NCBI GenBank assembly: GCA_958437495.1
Contig: CAUBOH010000012.1
Coordinates: 1 to 64,000 of the forward strand
DNA: 64,000 nucleotides
Source: an uncultured Collinsella sp.
GTDB taxonomy: Bacteria > Actinomycetota > Coriobacteriia > Coriobacteriales > Coriobacteriaceae
Direction: 5' to 3'
The notes below the pieces were generated by a model that had not been told where the DNA came from, ran no database searches, and saw only the letters and a list, made by a program, of their open reading frames with translations. The translations under genes were made by a program, and so were the position numbers. Within the stretch, counting starts at the first letter, position 1. Each line of letters opens with the position of its first letter. Below are positions 17,607 through 25,958 of the stretch, in pieces.

Positions 17607-18584
17607 CTAGCCGGTGTAGCGCTCGCGGTAGGTGTTGCGCTTGGGTGCGGAGCCGTGGCTTCCGTGGTGACGCGTGCGGGTCGCTGGCGTGTCCTGGGGC
17701 TTGCCGCTGCTGCGCGTGCCGACGGCCTGCTTGGGCGGTATGCCGCCGGCCTTGAGGATCTGCACCTCGTGGTCGGTGAGCTCGCGCCACGACCCCTTGG
17801 CCACGTCCATGAGCTCAAGGCCGGCAAAGTTGCTGCGATGCAAGCGGATCACGGGATGGTGAATCTTGCCCAGCATACGCTTGACCTGGTTTTTACGACC
17901 CTCGCGGATGATGACCTCCACGGCGGTGGTGCCGGGCTTGACGCCTTGGGGAGCTACGGCCTCGGCCTCGCGTGCGCTGATGACGCGGCAGATTGCCGGT
18001 TGGCATAGACCGTCGTCGAGCTCGATGCCGCGGCGCAGCGGCGTAAGGTCACGGTCGGACAGCTCGCCGTCAACGAGTGCCTGGTAGGTCTTGTAAACAT
18101 GCTTGCTCGGGTGCAGCAGGTCCTGCGACAGGTCGCCGTCGGTGGTAAAGAGCAAAAGGCCCGTGGTGTCGCGGTCCAGGCGGCCCACCGGGAACAAGCC
18201 CGGAAAGCGGTCGCGGGGAACCAGGTTCGCCACACAGGGGCGCTCCTGCGGGTCGCTCATGGTGGTGAGGTAGCCGGTCGGTTTGTAGAGCATCAGGTAC
18301 ACGGCGCCCTGGTTGAGCTTGACGGGCATGCCATCGACCTCGATGTGATCGCGGTCGACATCGACCTTGGTGCCCAGCTCGGTCGCGACCTCGCCGTTAA
18401 CAGTCACGCGGCCGGCGGTCATCAGGTCCTCTGAGCCGCGGCGGCTCGCCACGCCCGCGCGCGCCAAAAAGCGCTGCAGGCGCATGGTGTGCGGGTAGAC
18501 GGGCTGGGCGTCGGACTTGCGCGTATCCGCGTTGGGCGCCGCAGCGTCGGCGCGCGTCTCCCCTGCTTCGTTAGTCCTCGTCAT
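17607..18584 (-). CDS. rluB: 23S rRNA pseudouridine synthase, RsuA/RluB family
   Basis: 325 residues from ATG 18584, chosen because GGAGG lies 6 bases upstream inside scpB. A 35-residue polar N-terminus precedes an S4 domain (MRLQRFLARAGVASRRGSE). The catalytic Asp is in GRLDRDTTGLLLFT. The C-terminal 60 residues after the synthase domain are basic and low-complexity. Gene symbol is by family and context; RluE-like specificity cannot be excluded. Coupled to scpB by a 14-base overlap. Confidence 0.9.
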   Translation of the reverse strand: MTRTNEAGETRADAAAPNADTRKSDAQPVYPHTMRLQRFLARAGVASRRGSEDLMTAGRVTVNGEVATELGTKVDVDRDHIEVDGMPVKLNQGAVYLMLYKPTGYLTTMSDPQERPCVANLVPRDRFPGLFPVGRLDRDTTGLLLFTTDGDLSQDLLHPSKHVYKTYQALVDGELSDRDLTPLRRGIELDDGLCQPAICRVISAREAEAVAPQGVKPGTTAVEVIIREGRKNQVKRMLGKIHHPVIRLHRSNFAGLELMDVAKGSWRELTDHEVQILKAGGIPPKQAVGTRSSGKPQDTPATRTRHHGSHGSAPKRNTYRERYTG

Positions 18585-19299
18585 GCGTATCCTCCGCATT
18601 GTCGTCGGTGGCTAGGGATTCCTCGCCACCGACTGCCTCGACATCATCAATAACGGAATCGAGCAGCTCGCGCTCTTCATCCAGGTCCTCGGTCTGCTCT
18701 TCGAGCGTGGACTGAATGCTGCGGCCGCTCAGGCGCTCGCGGATAAACTGACGCGACTGCTCGTCGGGGGCAAACTGCTCCAGATCGGGCAGATCGCGGG
18801 TGGAGCGAAGACCGAACTTCTCCAAAAAGGCGTTGGTCGTGCCGTAAATGATGGCCTGACCGCGCTGGGGGTCACGGCCGAGCTCGCGCACCAGGCCCTT
18901 GTCAACGAGCGACGCGATGACACCGTCGGAGTTGACGCCGCGGATGCCCTTGACCACCTCGCGCGTAACGGGCTGGTGATAGGCGATCACGGCCAGGGTC
19001 TCGAGTGCCGCCTGCGACAGTTTTTGCGTGTCCCAGCTCAGCACGTAGGCCTCGACCACGTCGTGATAGGCGGGATGCGTAAACAGGCGCCAGCCGCCGG
19101 CGACCTCGCGCAGCTGAAAGCCGCGGTTGGCCTCCTCGTACTCAACTTTGAGTTCGGCGAGCAGCGATGCGCACTCGCCGGGGGCGATATCCAGCGCACC
19201 GGCCAGCGCGGGGGCGCTCACCGGATCGCTCGACACCAGCAGGAGCGCCTCCAAGGCACCTTTGAGACTGTTTGTCTCCAGCGTGGAAAGGGTTGACAT
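18571..19299 (-). CDS. scpB: Segregation and condensation protein B
   Basis: 242 residues. Winged-helix kleisin partner of the SMC-ScpAB condensin. Core residues 5-185 contain the conserved ETLAVIAYHQPVTREVVKGIRG and RGQAIIYGTTNAFLEKFGL; the last 50 residues are acidic and disordered. Follows scpA by 11 bases. Confidence 0.96.
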   Translation of the reverse strand: MSTLSTLETNSLKGALEALLLVSSDPVSAPALAGALDIAPGECASLLAELKVEYEEANRGFQLREVAGGWRLFTHPAYHDVVEAYVLSWDTQKLSQAALETLAVIAYHQPVTREVVKGIRGVNSDGVIASLVDKGLVRELGRDPQRGQAIIYGTTNAFLEKFGLRSTRDLPDLEQFAPDEQSRQFIRERLSGRSIQSTLEEQTEDLDEERELLDSVIDDVEAVGGEESLATDDNAEDTHDED

Positions 19300-19310
19300 G
19301 GTTGCCGCTC

Positions 19311-20120
19311 CTATTCGGTGAGCTCGGGGCCCTCGCCGGGCACATAGGCCTCGGCGCCCTCGACGCGGTTGATGCGGATGGTTCCAAAGATCTCGTCCTG
19401 GCTCAGCGTAAGCGAGCCGCGCTTGGCGAGCTCCAGCATGGCCAGGAAGGTGACGACGAGCTGCTCGGTGGTGGCTTCGCCGTCCAGCAGCTCGCGGAAG
19501 GTGCAGGTTTGGTGCGCCATGGTAAAGCGATCTACCGAGGCCACGGTCAGGTCGAGCGGCACGCGATGCGGTGCCACGTGCTCGGCCTCCAACAGGAAGG
19601 TCTGGCGCTTGCCGTCCAGGTCGGCGCAGATGACGGCCAGGCCGCGCAGGGTGATGCCGGCCAGGTAGTCGGGCATGAGGCCCAAAAACTCGGGGTCGGG
19701 TCCGGCAACGCGCGGATGCATGCGGCTCTCAGCCTGCATGCGAGCACCAAGTGCTGCCGCCGCGCCCTTAAACTGCTTGTAGGCGATCAGGCGCTGGATC
19801 AGGACCTCGCGCAGGGCGTCGCCGTCGAGGGCGCTGAGTTCCTCGAGGTCTTCGTCAATGTCGTCATCGTCGACGGATTTGCTGGGTGCCTCCTGGGGCA
19901 CCAGTGAGGCGGCCTTGATGTCCAAAAGGGTTGCCGCGACCAGCAAAAAATCGCTCGCCACGTCCAAGTCCAACGCCTCGATGCGCTCGGCTTCGGCCAG
20001 GTATTGCTCGGCCACCTCGCTGATCGAGATGGCACCGATATCTACTTTTTGGCGGGTTACCAGCTGCAGCAGCAGGTCGAACGGTCCGCTGTAGACCTGC
20101 GTCGACACGCGATACGACAT
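19311..20120 (-). CDS. scpA: Segregation and condensation protein A
   Basis: 269 residues, kleisin of the SMC complex. The N-terminal SMC-neck-binding motif YSGPFDLLLQLVTRQKVDIG and the helical ASDFLLVAATLLDIKAASLVP are typical; the C-terminal winged helix (VTFLAMLELAKRGSLTLSQ) binds the SMC head. First gene of the scpA-scpB-rluB set; start ATG 20120 with AAGGAGG upstream. Confidence 0.96.
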   Translation of the reverse strand: MSYRVSTQVYSGPFDLLLQLVTRQKVDIGAISISEVAEQYLAEAERIEALDLDVASDFLLVAATLLDIKAASLVPQEAPSKSVDDDDIDEDLEELSALDGDALREVLIQRLIAYKQFKGAAAALGARMQAESRMHPRVAGPDPEFLGLMPDYLAGITLRGLAVICADLDGKRQTFLLEAEHVAPHRVPLDLTVASVDRFTMAHQTCTFRELLDGEATTEQLVVTFLAMLELAKRGSLTLSQDEIFGTIRINRVEGAEAYVPGEGPELTE

Positions 20121-20203
20121 CTTCGACCTCCTTTGACGGCGCCTTCGCGGCGCGGTTTGGGTGCATGTAGGACCGTTTTGCGCGGTCGACCTGTAAGTTT
20201 ACC

Positions 20204-20887
20204 TTAGATGCCGGCGATTGCGAAGTTGAGCAGCCACTCGGCCAGCGGATACACGGTAACGTCGAAATAGCGGCCGATCACATCGATGCCGGTCCACATG
20301 GGCAGCAGATACAGCACAATGATGAGTATGGGCATGGCGTATCGCTGCAGGTGGTAGTAGTTGGTGAGCGCCTTACCTTTGAGAAACGGCACAATAATCG
20401 AGGAGCCGTCAAGTGGTGGAATCGGAATAAGGTTAAAGAACGCAAGCGACAGGTTAACCACGATAAAGGCAGCGCCGAAGTTCATGATTTGCGACGCCAC
20501 GCCAAAAGACATGCTGGCATAGAGGTTGCCATAGGCCAGGTGCATGAGGGCTGCGGCCAGGCACGCGAGTGCGATATTCGATGCGGGGCCTGCCGCGCTC
20601 ACCAGGACCTCGTCGCGCTTGGGGTGCTTGAGGTTGTTGAGGTAGACGGGCACGGGCTTGGCAAAGGCAAACACCGGGCCGCCGGCGGCGAGCATGAGCA
20701 GCGGCAGGAGGATGGTGCCAAACGGGTCGATGTGGTTGAGCGGGTTGAGCGAGACGCGCCCGCGCGAACGGGCCGTCTTGTCGCCGAGCGCCCAGGCCGC
20801 GGCGGCGTGCGCGCTCTCGTGGATCACGATGCCCACGATGACGGCGACGGCGCTCGCGAGCAGGTTCATAAAGTAGCTGCTGGACAT
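20204..20887 (-). CDS. Site-2 protease family (M50) membrane metalloprotease
   Basis: 227 residues, about five TM segments. Zinc site HESAH (VIHESAHAAAAWALGD) in the first TM and the NPDG-type motif FNLIPIPPLDGSS in a later one. Length fits the short cytosolic-domain-free M50B proteins. Substrate unknown. Separated from scpA by 83 bases. Confidence 0.92.
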   Translation of the reverse strand: MSSSYFMNLLASAVAVIVGIVIHESAHAAAAWALGDKTARSRGRVSLNPLNHIDPFGTILLPLLMLAAGGPVFAFAKPVPVYLNNLKHPKRDEVLVSAAGPASNIALACLAAALMHLAYGNLYASMSFGVASQIMNFGAAFIVVNLSLAFFNLIPIPPLDGSSIIVPFLKGKALTNYYHLQRYAMPILIIVLYLLPMWTGIDVIGRYFDVTVYPLAEWLLNFAIAGI

Positions 20888-20896
20888 GGCGCTCCT

Positions 20897-21193
20897 CTAG
20901 CGGACGCGGCGCGAGGCGCGCGTGAGCAGGTAGTCGGCCGCAAACAGTATGACGGCCACGATGGCGTAATCCAGGCGGAATACGCCGCCAAAGGGTGAGG
21001 TGATGACGCCGTAGCCGGCGATGGAACTCGGCAGTGCGCGCGAAAGCTCGACGACAAAGCCGACGATCTGCAGCTTGGCGGTCAGGCCGCTAAAGCACAG
21101 CAGCACGGTCATTGCGCTCATAAAGATGCCGCAGATGCGGCACGCGATGGCGATGATGCTCATCGCCACGGCAGCGGCCTTACGAGAGTTCAC
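20897..21193 (-). CDS. Small two- or three-TM membrane protein
   Basis: 98 residues from GTG 21193, chosen because GAGGAG lies 7 bases upstream and an upstream ATG would run through the ABC-F gene. Hydrophobic segments at about 9-27, 30-48 and 73-90, ending in RASRRVR. It overlaps the ABC-F stop by 14 bases, so it is translationally coupled. No family recognised. Confidence 0.55.
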   Translation of the reverse strand: MNSRKAAAVAMSIIAIACRICGIFMSAMTVLLCFSGLTAKLQIVGFVVELSRALPSSIAGYGVITSPFGGVFRLDYAIVAVILFAADYLLTRASRRVR

Positions 21194-23210
21194 GCGCGGT
21201 CTCCTCTTCGATCTGGGTGGAAAGCTCGAGCCATTCGTCCTCGAGCTTGGGCAGCTCTTGCTTAAGCCCGTTATATTCCCCCAGCGCGGCGTTGAACTTG
21301 TCCTGATCGGCATAAAGCTCTTCGCTTGCCATCAATTCCATAAGCTCGTCATAGCGGGCACGCTTTTTGTCGAGTTCCGCCTCGATCTTCTTAAGCTGGT
21401 TGCGCACACCCTTGAGCTTTTTGTTGAGCGCGGCACGGGCCTGGGCCTCGGCGCGCTTTTGCTCCTTCGTCTTTTTGCCCTCGGCGGGCTTGGGGGCGGC
21501 GACGCTGGGCTGGGTGGAGCTGGTCGGCTTGGCTGCCTTGGTCGTGGCCGGTGCGCTCTCCGTGGACGCCTCGGCGGCGGCGCGGGCTGCGAGGTCCTCG
21601 CGTTTGTAGAGGTAGTAGTCGTAGTCGCCGTCATAGACCGTGACCTTGCCATCGCGGATGTCGATGATACGGTTGGCCACGGCGCGCACCAGGTGCTCGT
21701 CATGGCTGATCAGCACGATGGTGCCGGGGAAGTTTTGCAGGGCGTTCTCGAGCATATCCACCGAGTCGATATCCAGGTGGTTGGTGGGCTCGTCCAGGCA
21801 CAGAAGCGCCTCGGGGGCCACGAGCATCTTGGCCAGGGCCAGACGCGCCTTTTCACCGCCGGAAAGGACACGTACCTGCTTTTCGATGGAGTCGTTGTCG
21901 CTAAACAGAAAGGCGCCCAGCAAGCTGCGCTGCTGCGGCACGGTCCACTTGGGCGTAACGGTGTCGATCTCTTGCAGGACGGTGTTGGACTCGGTCATGC
22001 CCTCGAGCGCGTGCTGGGCGTAATAGGCCACGCCCACGTTGGTGCCCAGGTCGCGGGTGCCGGTAGTGGGCGGCTCCAGGCCTGCGAGAATCTTCATGAG
22101 AGTGGACTTGCCGGCGCCGTTGGGGCCGACGAGCGCCACGTGCTCACCGCGGTAGAGTTTGAGGTCGATGTCGCTGTAGATGTGCTTGTCGCCGTAGGAC
22201 TTGGACACGCCCTCCAGGCCCACGACCATATCGCCAGAGCGCGGCGGGTCGGGGAACTTAAAGTCGATGTGCTTGTGGCCCTCGGGCAGGATGACGAGCT
22301 CCTTTTTAATCTGCTCGATCTTGCGGATGCGCTCCTGCGCCTGGGCGGCCTTGGTGGGCTTGTAGCGGAACTTGTCGACGAAGACCTGCATGTGGGCGAT
22401 GTCGCGCTCCTGGGCAGCGCGCTTGGCGCGCATTTGCTCCAGGTTGTCCTCGCGCTGCTTAAGGTAGCTGCTGTAGTTGCCGGTGTAGGTGGTCACGCGG
22501 CGGTTCTCGAGCGCGGCCACGTGGTCGACGCAGGCATCCATAAAGGCTCGGTCGTGGCTGACGATGAGGACGGCGCCGTCGTAGTTGGCGATAAAGCCAC
22601 GCAGCCACTGGACGCTCTCAAGGTCCAGGTGGTTGGTGGGCTCGTCCAGCAGCAGCAGGTCGGGATGGCGCAGGAAGAGCTTTGCCAGCGCGATACGCAT
22701 CTGCCAGCCGCCGGAGAACTCGGAGCACGGGCGCTCAAAGTCGGTGACCTTAAAACCCAGGCCGGACAGGATCTTACGGGCGTTGCTCTCGAGTTCGTAG
22801 CCGCCCAGATGCTCAAAGCGGTCCTGGACCTGGCCGTACTCGTTGAGGAGTGCGTCGACGTCCTTGCCCTGTTCGGAGAGCTCGGTAATCTGGGCCTGCA
22901 GCTCGTTGGCGCGCTCGCCCATGCGGCGGATTTCCTTGGCGGCGGCCATGACCTCGGCAAGGATGGTGGTGTCCTTTTGCTCCAGGTTAGTTTCCTGCTC
23001 TAGATAGCCTGCCTGGCAGTCCTTGGCGTACTGGACCTGGCCGGCGTCTGGGCTGTCGATGCCCATGATGATCTTGAGCATGGTGGTTTTGCCGGCGCCG
23101 TTGGGGCCCACGAGCGCGAAGCGCTCGCCGGGGTTAATCTGGAAGGACGCGCCGCTAAAGAGGACGCGCGCGCCGAAGCTTTTTTCGATCTTGTCGACCA
23201 GGAGGATCAT
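21180..23210 (-). CDS. ABC-F family ATPase
   Basis: 676 residues, no TM segments. Two ABC cassettes: GPNGAGKTTMLK, LLLDEPTNHLD in the first and GPNGAGKSTLMK, VLSGGEKARLALAKML, LCLDEPTNHLD in the second, joined by a charged linker. The C-terminal 120 residues form a Lys/Glu-rich coiled coil, as in Uup/YdiF-type members. Family members act on ribosomes as translation or antibiotic-resistance factors; which role applies here is unknown. The first 8 codons and ribosome-binding site lie inside the 378-bp repeat copied again at 23845-24222. Confidence 0.93.
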   Translation of the reverse strand: MILLVDKIEKSFGARVLFSGASFQINPGERFALVGPNGAGKTTMLKIIMGIDSPDAGQVQYAKDCQAGYLEQETNLEQKDTTILAEVMAAAKEIRRMGERANELQAQITELSEQGKDVDALLNEYGQVQDRFEHLGGYELESNARKILSGLGFKVTDFERPCSEFSGGWQMRIALAKLFLRHPDLLLLDEPTNHLDLESVQWLRGFIANYDGAVLIVSHDRAFMDACVDHVAALENRRVTTYTGNYSSYLKQREDNLEQMRAKRAAQERDIAHMQVFVDKFRYKPTKAAQAQERIRKIEQIKKELVILPEGHKHIDFKFPDPPRSGDMVVGLEGVSKSYGDKHIYSDIDLKLYRGEHVALVGPNGAGKSTLMKILAGLEPPTTGTRDLGTNVGVAYYAQHALEGMTESNTVLQEIDTVTPKWTVPQQRSLLGAFLFSDNDSIEKQVRVLSGGEKARLALAKMLVAPEALLCLDEPTNHLDIDSVDMLENALQNFPGTIVLISHDEHLVRAVANRIIDIRDGKVTVYDGDYDYYLYKREDLAARAAAEASTESAPATTKAAKPTSSTQPSVAAPKPAEGKKTKEQKRAEAQARAALNKKLKGVRNQLKKIEAELDKKRARYDELMELMASEELYADQDKFNAALGEYNGLKQELPKLEDEWLELSTQIEEETARELS

Positions 23211-23241
23211 GGTGCCGCCTTTGACCTTGTGTGCCTATATG

Positions 23242-23271
23242 AAAAAAGGCCCCAACTTGCGTTGGAGCCTC
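23242..23271 (-). terminator. Terminator of tRNA-Ala copy 1
   Basis: On the minus strand GAGGCTCCAAC, a GCAA loop and GTTGGGGCC are followed by six T. The same element is at 23901-23930 for the second copy. Confidence 0.8.
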
Positions 23272-23285
23272 ATTCAATGCTCGGG

Positions 23286-23358
23286 TGGAGACGAGGGGGA
23301 TCGAACCCCTGACCTCTTGACTGCCAGTCAAGCGCTCTCCCAGCTGAGCTACGCCCCC
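23286..23358 (-). tRNA. tRNA-Ala(GGC), copy 1
   Basis: Acceptor GGGGGCG pairs with CGTCTCC (two G-U pairs), discriminator A, anticodon loop CTGGCAG giving GGC. 73 nt, no encoded CCA. Confidence 0.94.
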
Positions 23359-23370
23359 GTGCGAAGAAGT

Positions 23371-23399
23371 ACTATACGGGAACTCGGACGGCGATGCAA
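23371..23399 (-). promoter_or_regulatory. Promoter of tRNA-Ala copy 1
   Basis: Minus-strand TTGCAT (23394-23399) and TATAGT (23371-23376) with a 17-base spacer, ending 12 bases before the tRNA. The same arrangement is conserved at the other two tRNA-Ala genes. Confidence 0.75.
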
Positions 23400-23473
23400 G
23401 GACAATTTTGGAAAAACTTTCGCCGCCGCGGCGCGGGTGCGCGGGCCCGCCCAGCGCCGAGGGGTCCGGTCAT

Positions 23474-23517
23474 GCCCGCGGGGCGCGCCCCGCGGGCGGG
23501 CGGCGGCGCCGCCCGCC
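23474..23517. repeat. Two overlapping GC-only palindromes
   Basis: A perfect 24-bp palindrome (23474-23497) overlaps a second hairpin with 10-bp arms GGCGGGCGGC (23495-23517). Repeated at 24133-24176 in the duplicate. It lies upstream of the tRNA-Ala promoter. Confidence 0.7.
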
Positions 23518-23621
23518 TTTCCGGCTCCAGCCCGGTCGCCGCCCGGGGACCTCCCGCCACGAACGGCCGATCCCAGGCATTCGGAAGTGGGCAAACAGGC
23601 TACTTGCAGGAAAATTTGCCA

Positions 23622-23660
23622 GAAAAAAGGAAACAGGCCAAACAAATTGCCTGACCTGTT
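23622..23660 (-). terminator. Terminator of tRNA(CAU)
   Basis: AACAGGTCAGGCAATTTG pairs imperfectly with TTGGCCTGTT on the minus strand and is followed by a T-rich run. Confidence 0.65.
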
Positions 23661-23671
23661 GAAAAATCTGG

Positions 23672-23744
23672 TGGGCCCTCCGGGATTCGAACCCAGAACC
23701 CAGGGATTATGAGTCCCCTGCGCTAACCGTTGCGCCAAGAGCCC
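23672..23744 (-). tRNA. tRNA with CAU anticodon (Met, or Ile2 after lysidine modification)
   Basis: Acceptor GGGCTCT pairs with AGGGCCC, discriminator A; anticodon loop CTCATAA gives CAU; T loop TTCGAAT. 73 nt. The acceptor is not of initiator type. Elongator Met and Ile2 cannot be separated by eye. Confidence 0.88.
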
Positions 23745-23900
23745 TTGTGATTAGTGGTTGCAAAGGTAATGGAGAACTTCTATGTAGAGAAGCGTTGCAC
23801 CACGACGTGAAATACTACCATGCACGCGGCACCCGTTCAACGCACGATCTTGTCGACCAGGAGGATCATGGTGCCGCCTTTGACCTTGTGTGCCTATATG

Positions 23901-23930
23901 AAAAAAGGCCCCAACTTGCGTTGGAGCCTC
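23901..23930 (-). terminator. Terminator of tRNA-Ala copy 2
   Basis: Identical copy of the hairpin and T run at 23242-23271. Confidence 0.8.
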
Positions 23931-23944
23931 ATTCAATGCTCGGG

Positions 23945-24017
23945 TGGAGACGAGGGGGATCGAACCCCTGACCTCTTGACTGCCAGTCAAGCGCTCTCCC
24001 AGCTGAGCTACGCCCCC
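23945..24017 (-). tRNA. tRNA-Ala(GGC), copy 2
   Basis: Identical to 23286-23358, with its own copied promoter (24030-24058) and terminator, so it is probably functional. Confidence 0.93.
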
Positions 24018-24029
24018 GTGCGAAGAAGT

Positions 24030-24058
24030 ACTATACGGGAACTCGGACGGCGATGCAA
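24030..24058 (-). promoter_or_regulatory. Promoter of tRNA-Ala copy 2
   Basis: Duplicate of the TTGCAT-17-TATAGT promoter at 23371-23399. Confidence 0.72.
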
Positions 24059-24215
24059 GGACAATTTTGGAAAAACTTTCGCCGCCGCGGCGCGGGTGCG
24101 CGGGCCCGCCCAGCGCCGAGGGGTCCGGTCATGCCCGCGGGGCGCGCCCCGCGGGCGGGCGGCGGCGCCGCCCGCCTTTCCGGCTCCAGCCCGGTCGCCG
24201 CCCGGGGACCTCCCG

Positions 24216-24373
24216 CCACGAAACGGGCCCATCTACTACGTTCGGCCGGCACTGCCCGAACACACAGTCCTGGGCAAAAATAAAACCGCAGGTAGACGGC
24301 CTACGGTTTTCGCTAAACACCGGTTATGGTCGAGGGGTCGGGGTCAAACGTAGTAGAAGGGCCGGTTTCGTGG
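24216..24373. mobile_element. 158-bp MITE-like palindromic element, copy 1
   Basis: Ends are imperfect inverted repeats of about 27 bp: CCACGAAACGGGCCCATC... at the left and ...GGGCCGGTTTCGTGG at the right, both containing CTACTACGTT. The reverse complement matches 51908-52065 over the full 158 bp, including an internal 19-base identical block (GCCGTCTACCTGCGGTTTT). No coding capacity and no clear target duplication. Non-autonomous element by inference. Confidence 0.75.
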
Positions 24374-24427
24374 CGGCGGCGTCGCGGACAGCCAACCCAA
24401 AGCGCCATAAAACGGGAAAACAGCTGT

Positions 24428-25585
24428 TTAGCGACCGATTTCCAGCCAATTGCACAACACGTTGGCACGCAGCTCCATTTCCCTCGTCCTTTGGGTCTCA
24501 CTTTTGCACCTATAGCGTAAACCCAAACGTGAACAAAGGCTTTGCACAATCGCATCAAGCTGCGCAGCATCGTTAAGCATGTCGTGGGTAACCAAAAAGA
24601 CGTCATACCCCATACTTTGTAGCGCCGTCATGCGTTTGGCATCGTGGTCCAGTACGGCGCCTGAACCATGGATAACCTCTCCCTGAATCTCCAATATGCC
24701 AGCTTTCATTATGGTCGGATTCACGATCACGATATCCCCGTAGCAGACTTTTTGCCCCGCAATGCTCTGGGCCGATGCAGTAAGCGGCGTAAAATCGTTG
24801 ACGAAGACGTTCCGAAAGCCGGCACCCCCGCGGGAGCGAGGAAGCGACAGCAATAGAATTCCCGCTACTTCTAGCGGGGAGGCCGCTATACCCGTAACCA
24901 TCCGTGCGGCGTTATAAAACTTAGCACCCCACTTACGGCTTTTCATCTTCCTGGCGTACTCATGAAGCTCATTCAATTCGATAAGCGGCTTCCTCATCCA
25001 GAGCGAAGTGCCTTTGAGCTTCGTGATCTCTTTCGTCTTCTTTTGGACGTTTATTCCCTTTGCATTTACCTGCTCTTTAACTTTTACGCGCGCATAAACT
25101 CGTTTCCATTGCGCTTCGTTTTGGCTTTCATCTAGTTCAAAGAGAGATTCGGTCGTGGAATCTTGAGCGGCGTCATCGGCCTTGCTCAGTTCTACTTCGG
25201 CTGCGGCGGTGGGCTCAAAGACAGAAAACCACCCACAGAACTCATACATGGCAAGGACGAGATCGGTTTGAGACACAAAGCGCGCCATGGTAAACAACGT
25301 TGCAAGCGGATTGGTTACCCTAAAGCCCATCGCTGTTTCCAGTGTACTGTCCACCCCAGAAGCGTCTACGCAATGGATTGTTGTCCGTAATTCCGAATGG
25401 TAGTTAACGCCGCCAGGTACTGTCGTGGTAATAATCGGGGTTTTGAGTATGTCGGCTACGAAGGGGGCTTGGGATAGGGCTCGCCAGCCGTCATCGGAGC
25501 TGGGCAGGCGCGGGTAGAGGTCGCACACCTGCGGTGAGCAGCGCCAGTAGCGGAATGCGGTGTTTGCACAGACGATCTCGTCCAT
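24428..25585 (-). CDS. Uncharacterised protein with DUF559/Vsr-like C-terminal domain
   Basis: 385 residues from ATG 25585 (GGGGAGG upstream). No signal peptide or TM. The C-terminal part, GILEIQGEVIHG...DHDAKRMTALQSMGYDVFLVTHDML, fits the pattern of the DUF559/Vsr-like fold seen behind AbiEi-type regulators in actinobacteria (E..G..H, D..R...L...G..V), though the usual DG is replaced by QG. The middle region is charged and helical. Function unknown; a toxin-antitoxin or defence link is only suggested by the fold. Confidence 0.5.
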   Translation of the reverse strand: MDEIVCANTAFRYWRCSPQVCDLYPRLPSSDDGWRALSQAPFVADILKTPIITTTVPGGVNYHSELRTTIHCVDASGVDSTLETAMGFRVTNPLATLFTMARFVSQTDLVLAMYEFCGWFSVFEPTAAAEVELSKADDAAQDSTTESLFELDESQNEAQWKRVYARVKVKEQVNAKGINVQKKTKEITKLKGTSLWMRKPLIELNELHEYARKMKSRKWGAKFYNAARMVTGIAASPLEVAGILLLSLPRSRGGAGFRNVFVNDFTPLTASAQSIAGQKVCYGDIVIVNPTIMKAGILEIQGEVIHGSGAVLDHDAKRMTALQSMGYDVFLVTHDMLNDAAQLDAIVQSLCSRLGLRYRCKSETQRTREMELRANVLCNWLEIGR

Positions 25586-25908
25586 GTGGGCCTCCCCTGG
25601 TTTCGGCCGCAGGCCGTGCGGATTGCGGGCAAGGACGATTATCTACGGGGCAGTCATGCGGGTAAGTACGGGAAGCCGACCAAACACTGACCAAAAGCTT
25701 GACGCAATCTGGTGAAAAGCCCCCATAGGCGTGAACGTGCTGGTACGAGCTGTGAGCCAGTGGTCTCTGTCTCCACAATTGCGCGTAGATTGCGCTGAGA
25801 ATTCAATGAATGAACGCAGATGCACTTCTCAAAATGCGCAATGACGACACCTAATGTGAACTGCGTAACATATAACGCCTTAGGTAACTTCGCTTCGATT
25901 TTGGTGTC
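25586..25908. other. Intergenic stretch without a supported gene
   Basis: No open frame here has a ribosome-binding site or recognisable motif. It should hold the promoter of the minus-strand gene starting at 25585. No repeat seen. Confidence 0.5.
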
Positions 25909-25944
25909 AAAAAGAAAAAGGTCAAAGGTTTAACACCTCTGACC
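25909..25944 (-). terminator. Terminator of tRNA-Val
   Basis: GGTCAGAGGTG, loop TTAA, then ACCTTTGACC on the minus strand, followed by TTTTTC TTTTT. Confidence 0.75.
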
Positions 25945-25958
25945 TGCGCTTTAGATGG

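Larger units (their letters stand above)
23186..23563. repeat. 378-bp perfect direct repeat, copy 1
   Basis: Identical to 23845-24222 (offset 659). It spans the 5' end of the ABC-F gene, the tRNA-Ala terminator, tRNA-Ala, its promoter and a GC-rich palindromic block. Divergence begins abruptly on both sides. Confidence 0.9.
23845..24222. repeat. 378-bp perfect direct repeat, copy 2
   Basis: Second copy of 23186-23563. It carries a useless fragment of the ABC-F 5' end (RBS and first 8 codons), which shows that copy 1 is the ancestral locus. Its right edge abuts the left terminus of the 158-bp palindromic element at 24216. Confidence 0.9.

Noticed and set aside
21021..23003. A 660-codon plus-strand frame opposite the ABC-F gene
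   Set aside because: Repetitive Leu/Val/Gly composition caused by the complementary strand of a Lys/Glu/Ala-rich gene.
23186..24222. The tRNA-Ala repeats as an attachment-site pair of an integrated element
   Set aside because: The repeat includes the 5' end of ABC-F, lies only 659 bp apart, and encloses just one tRNA with no integrase.
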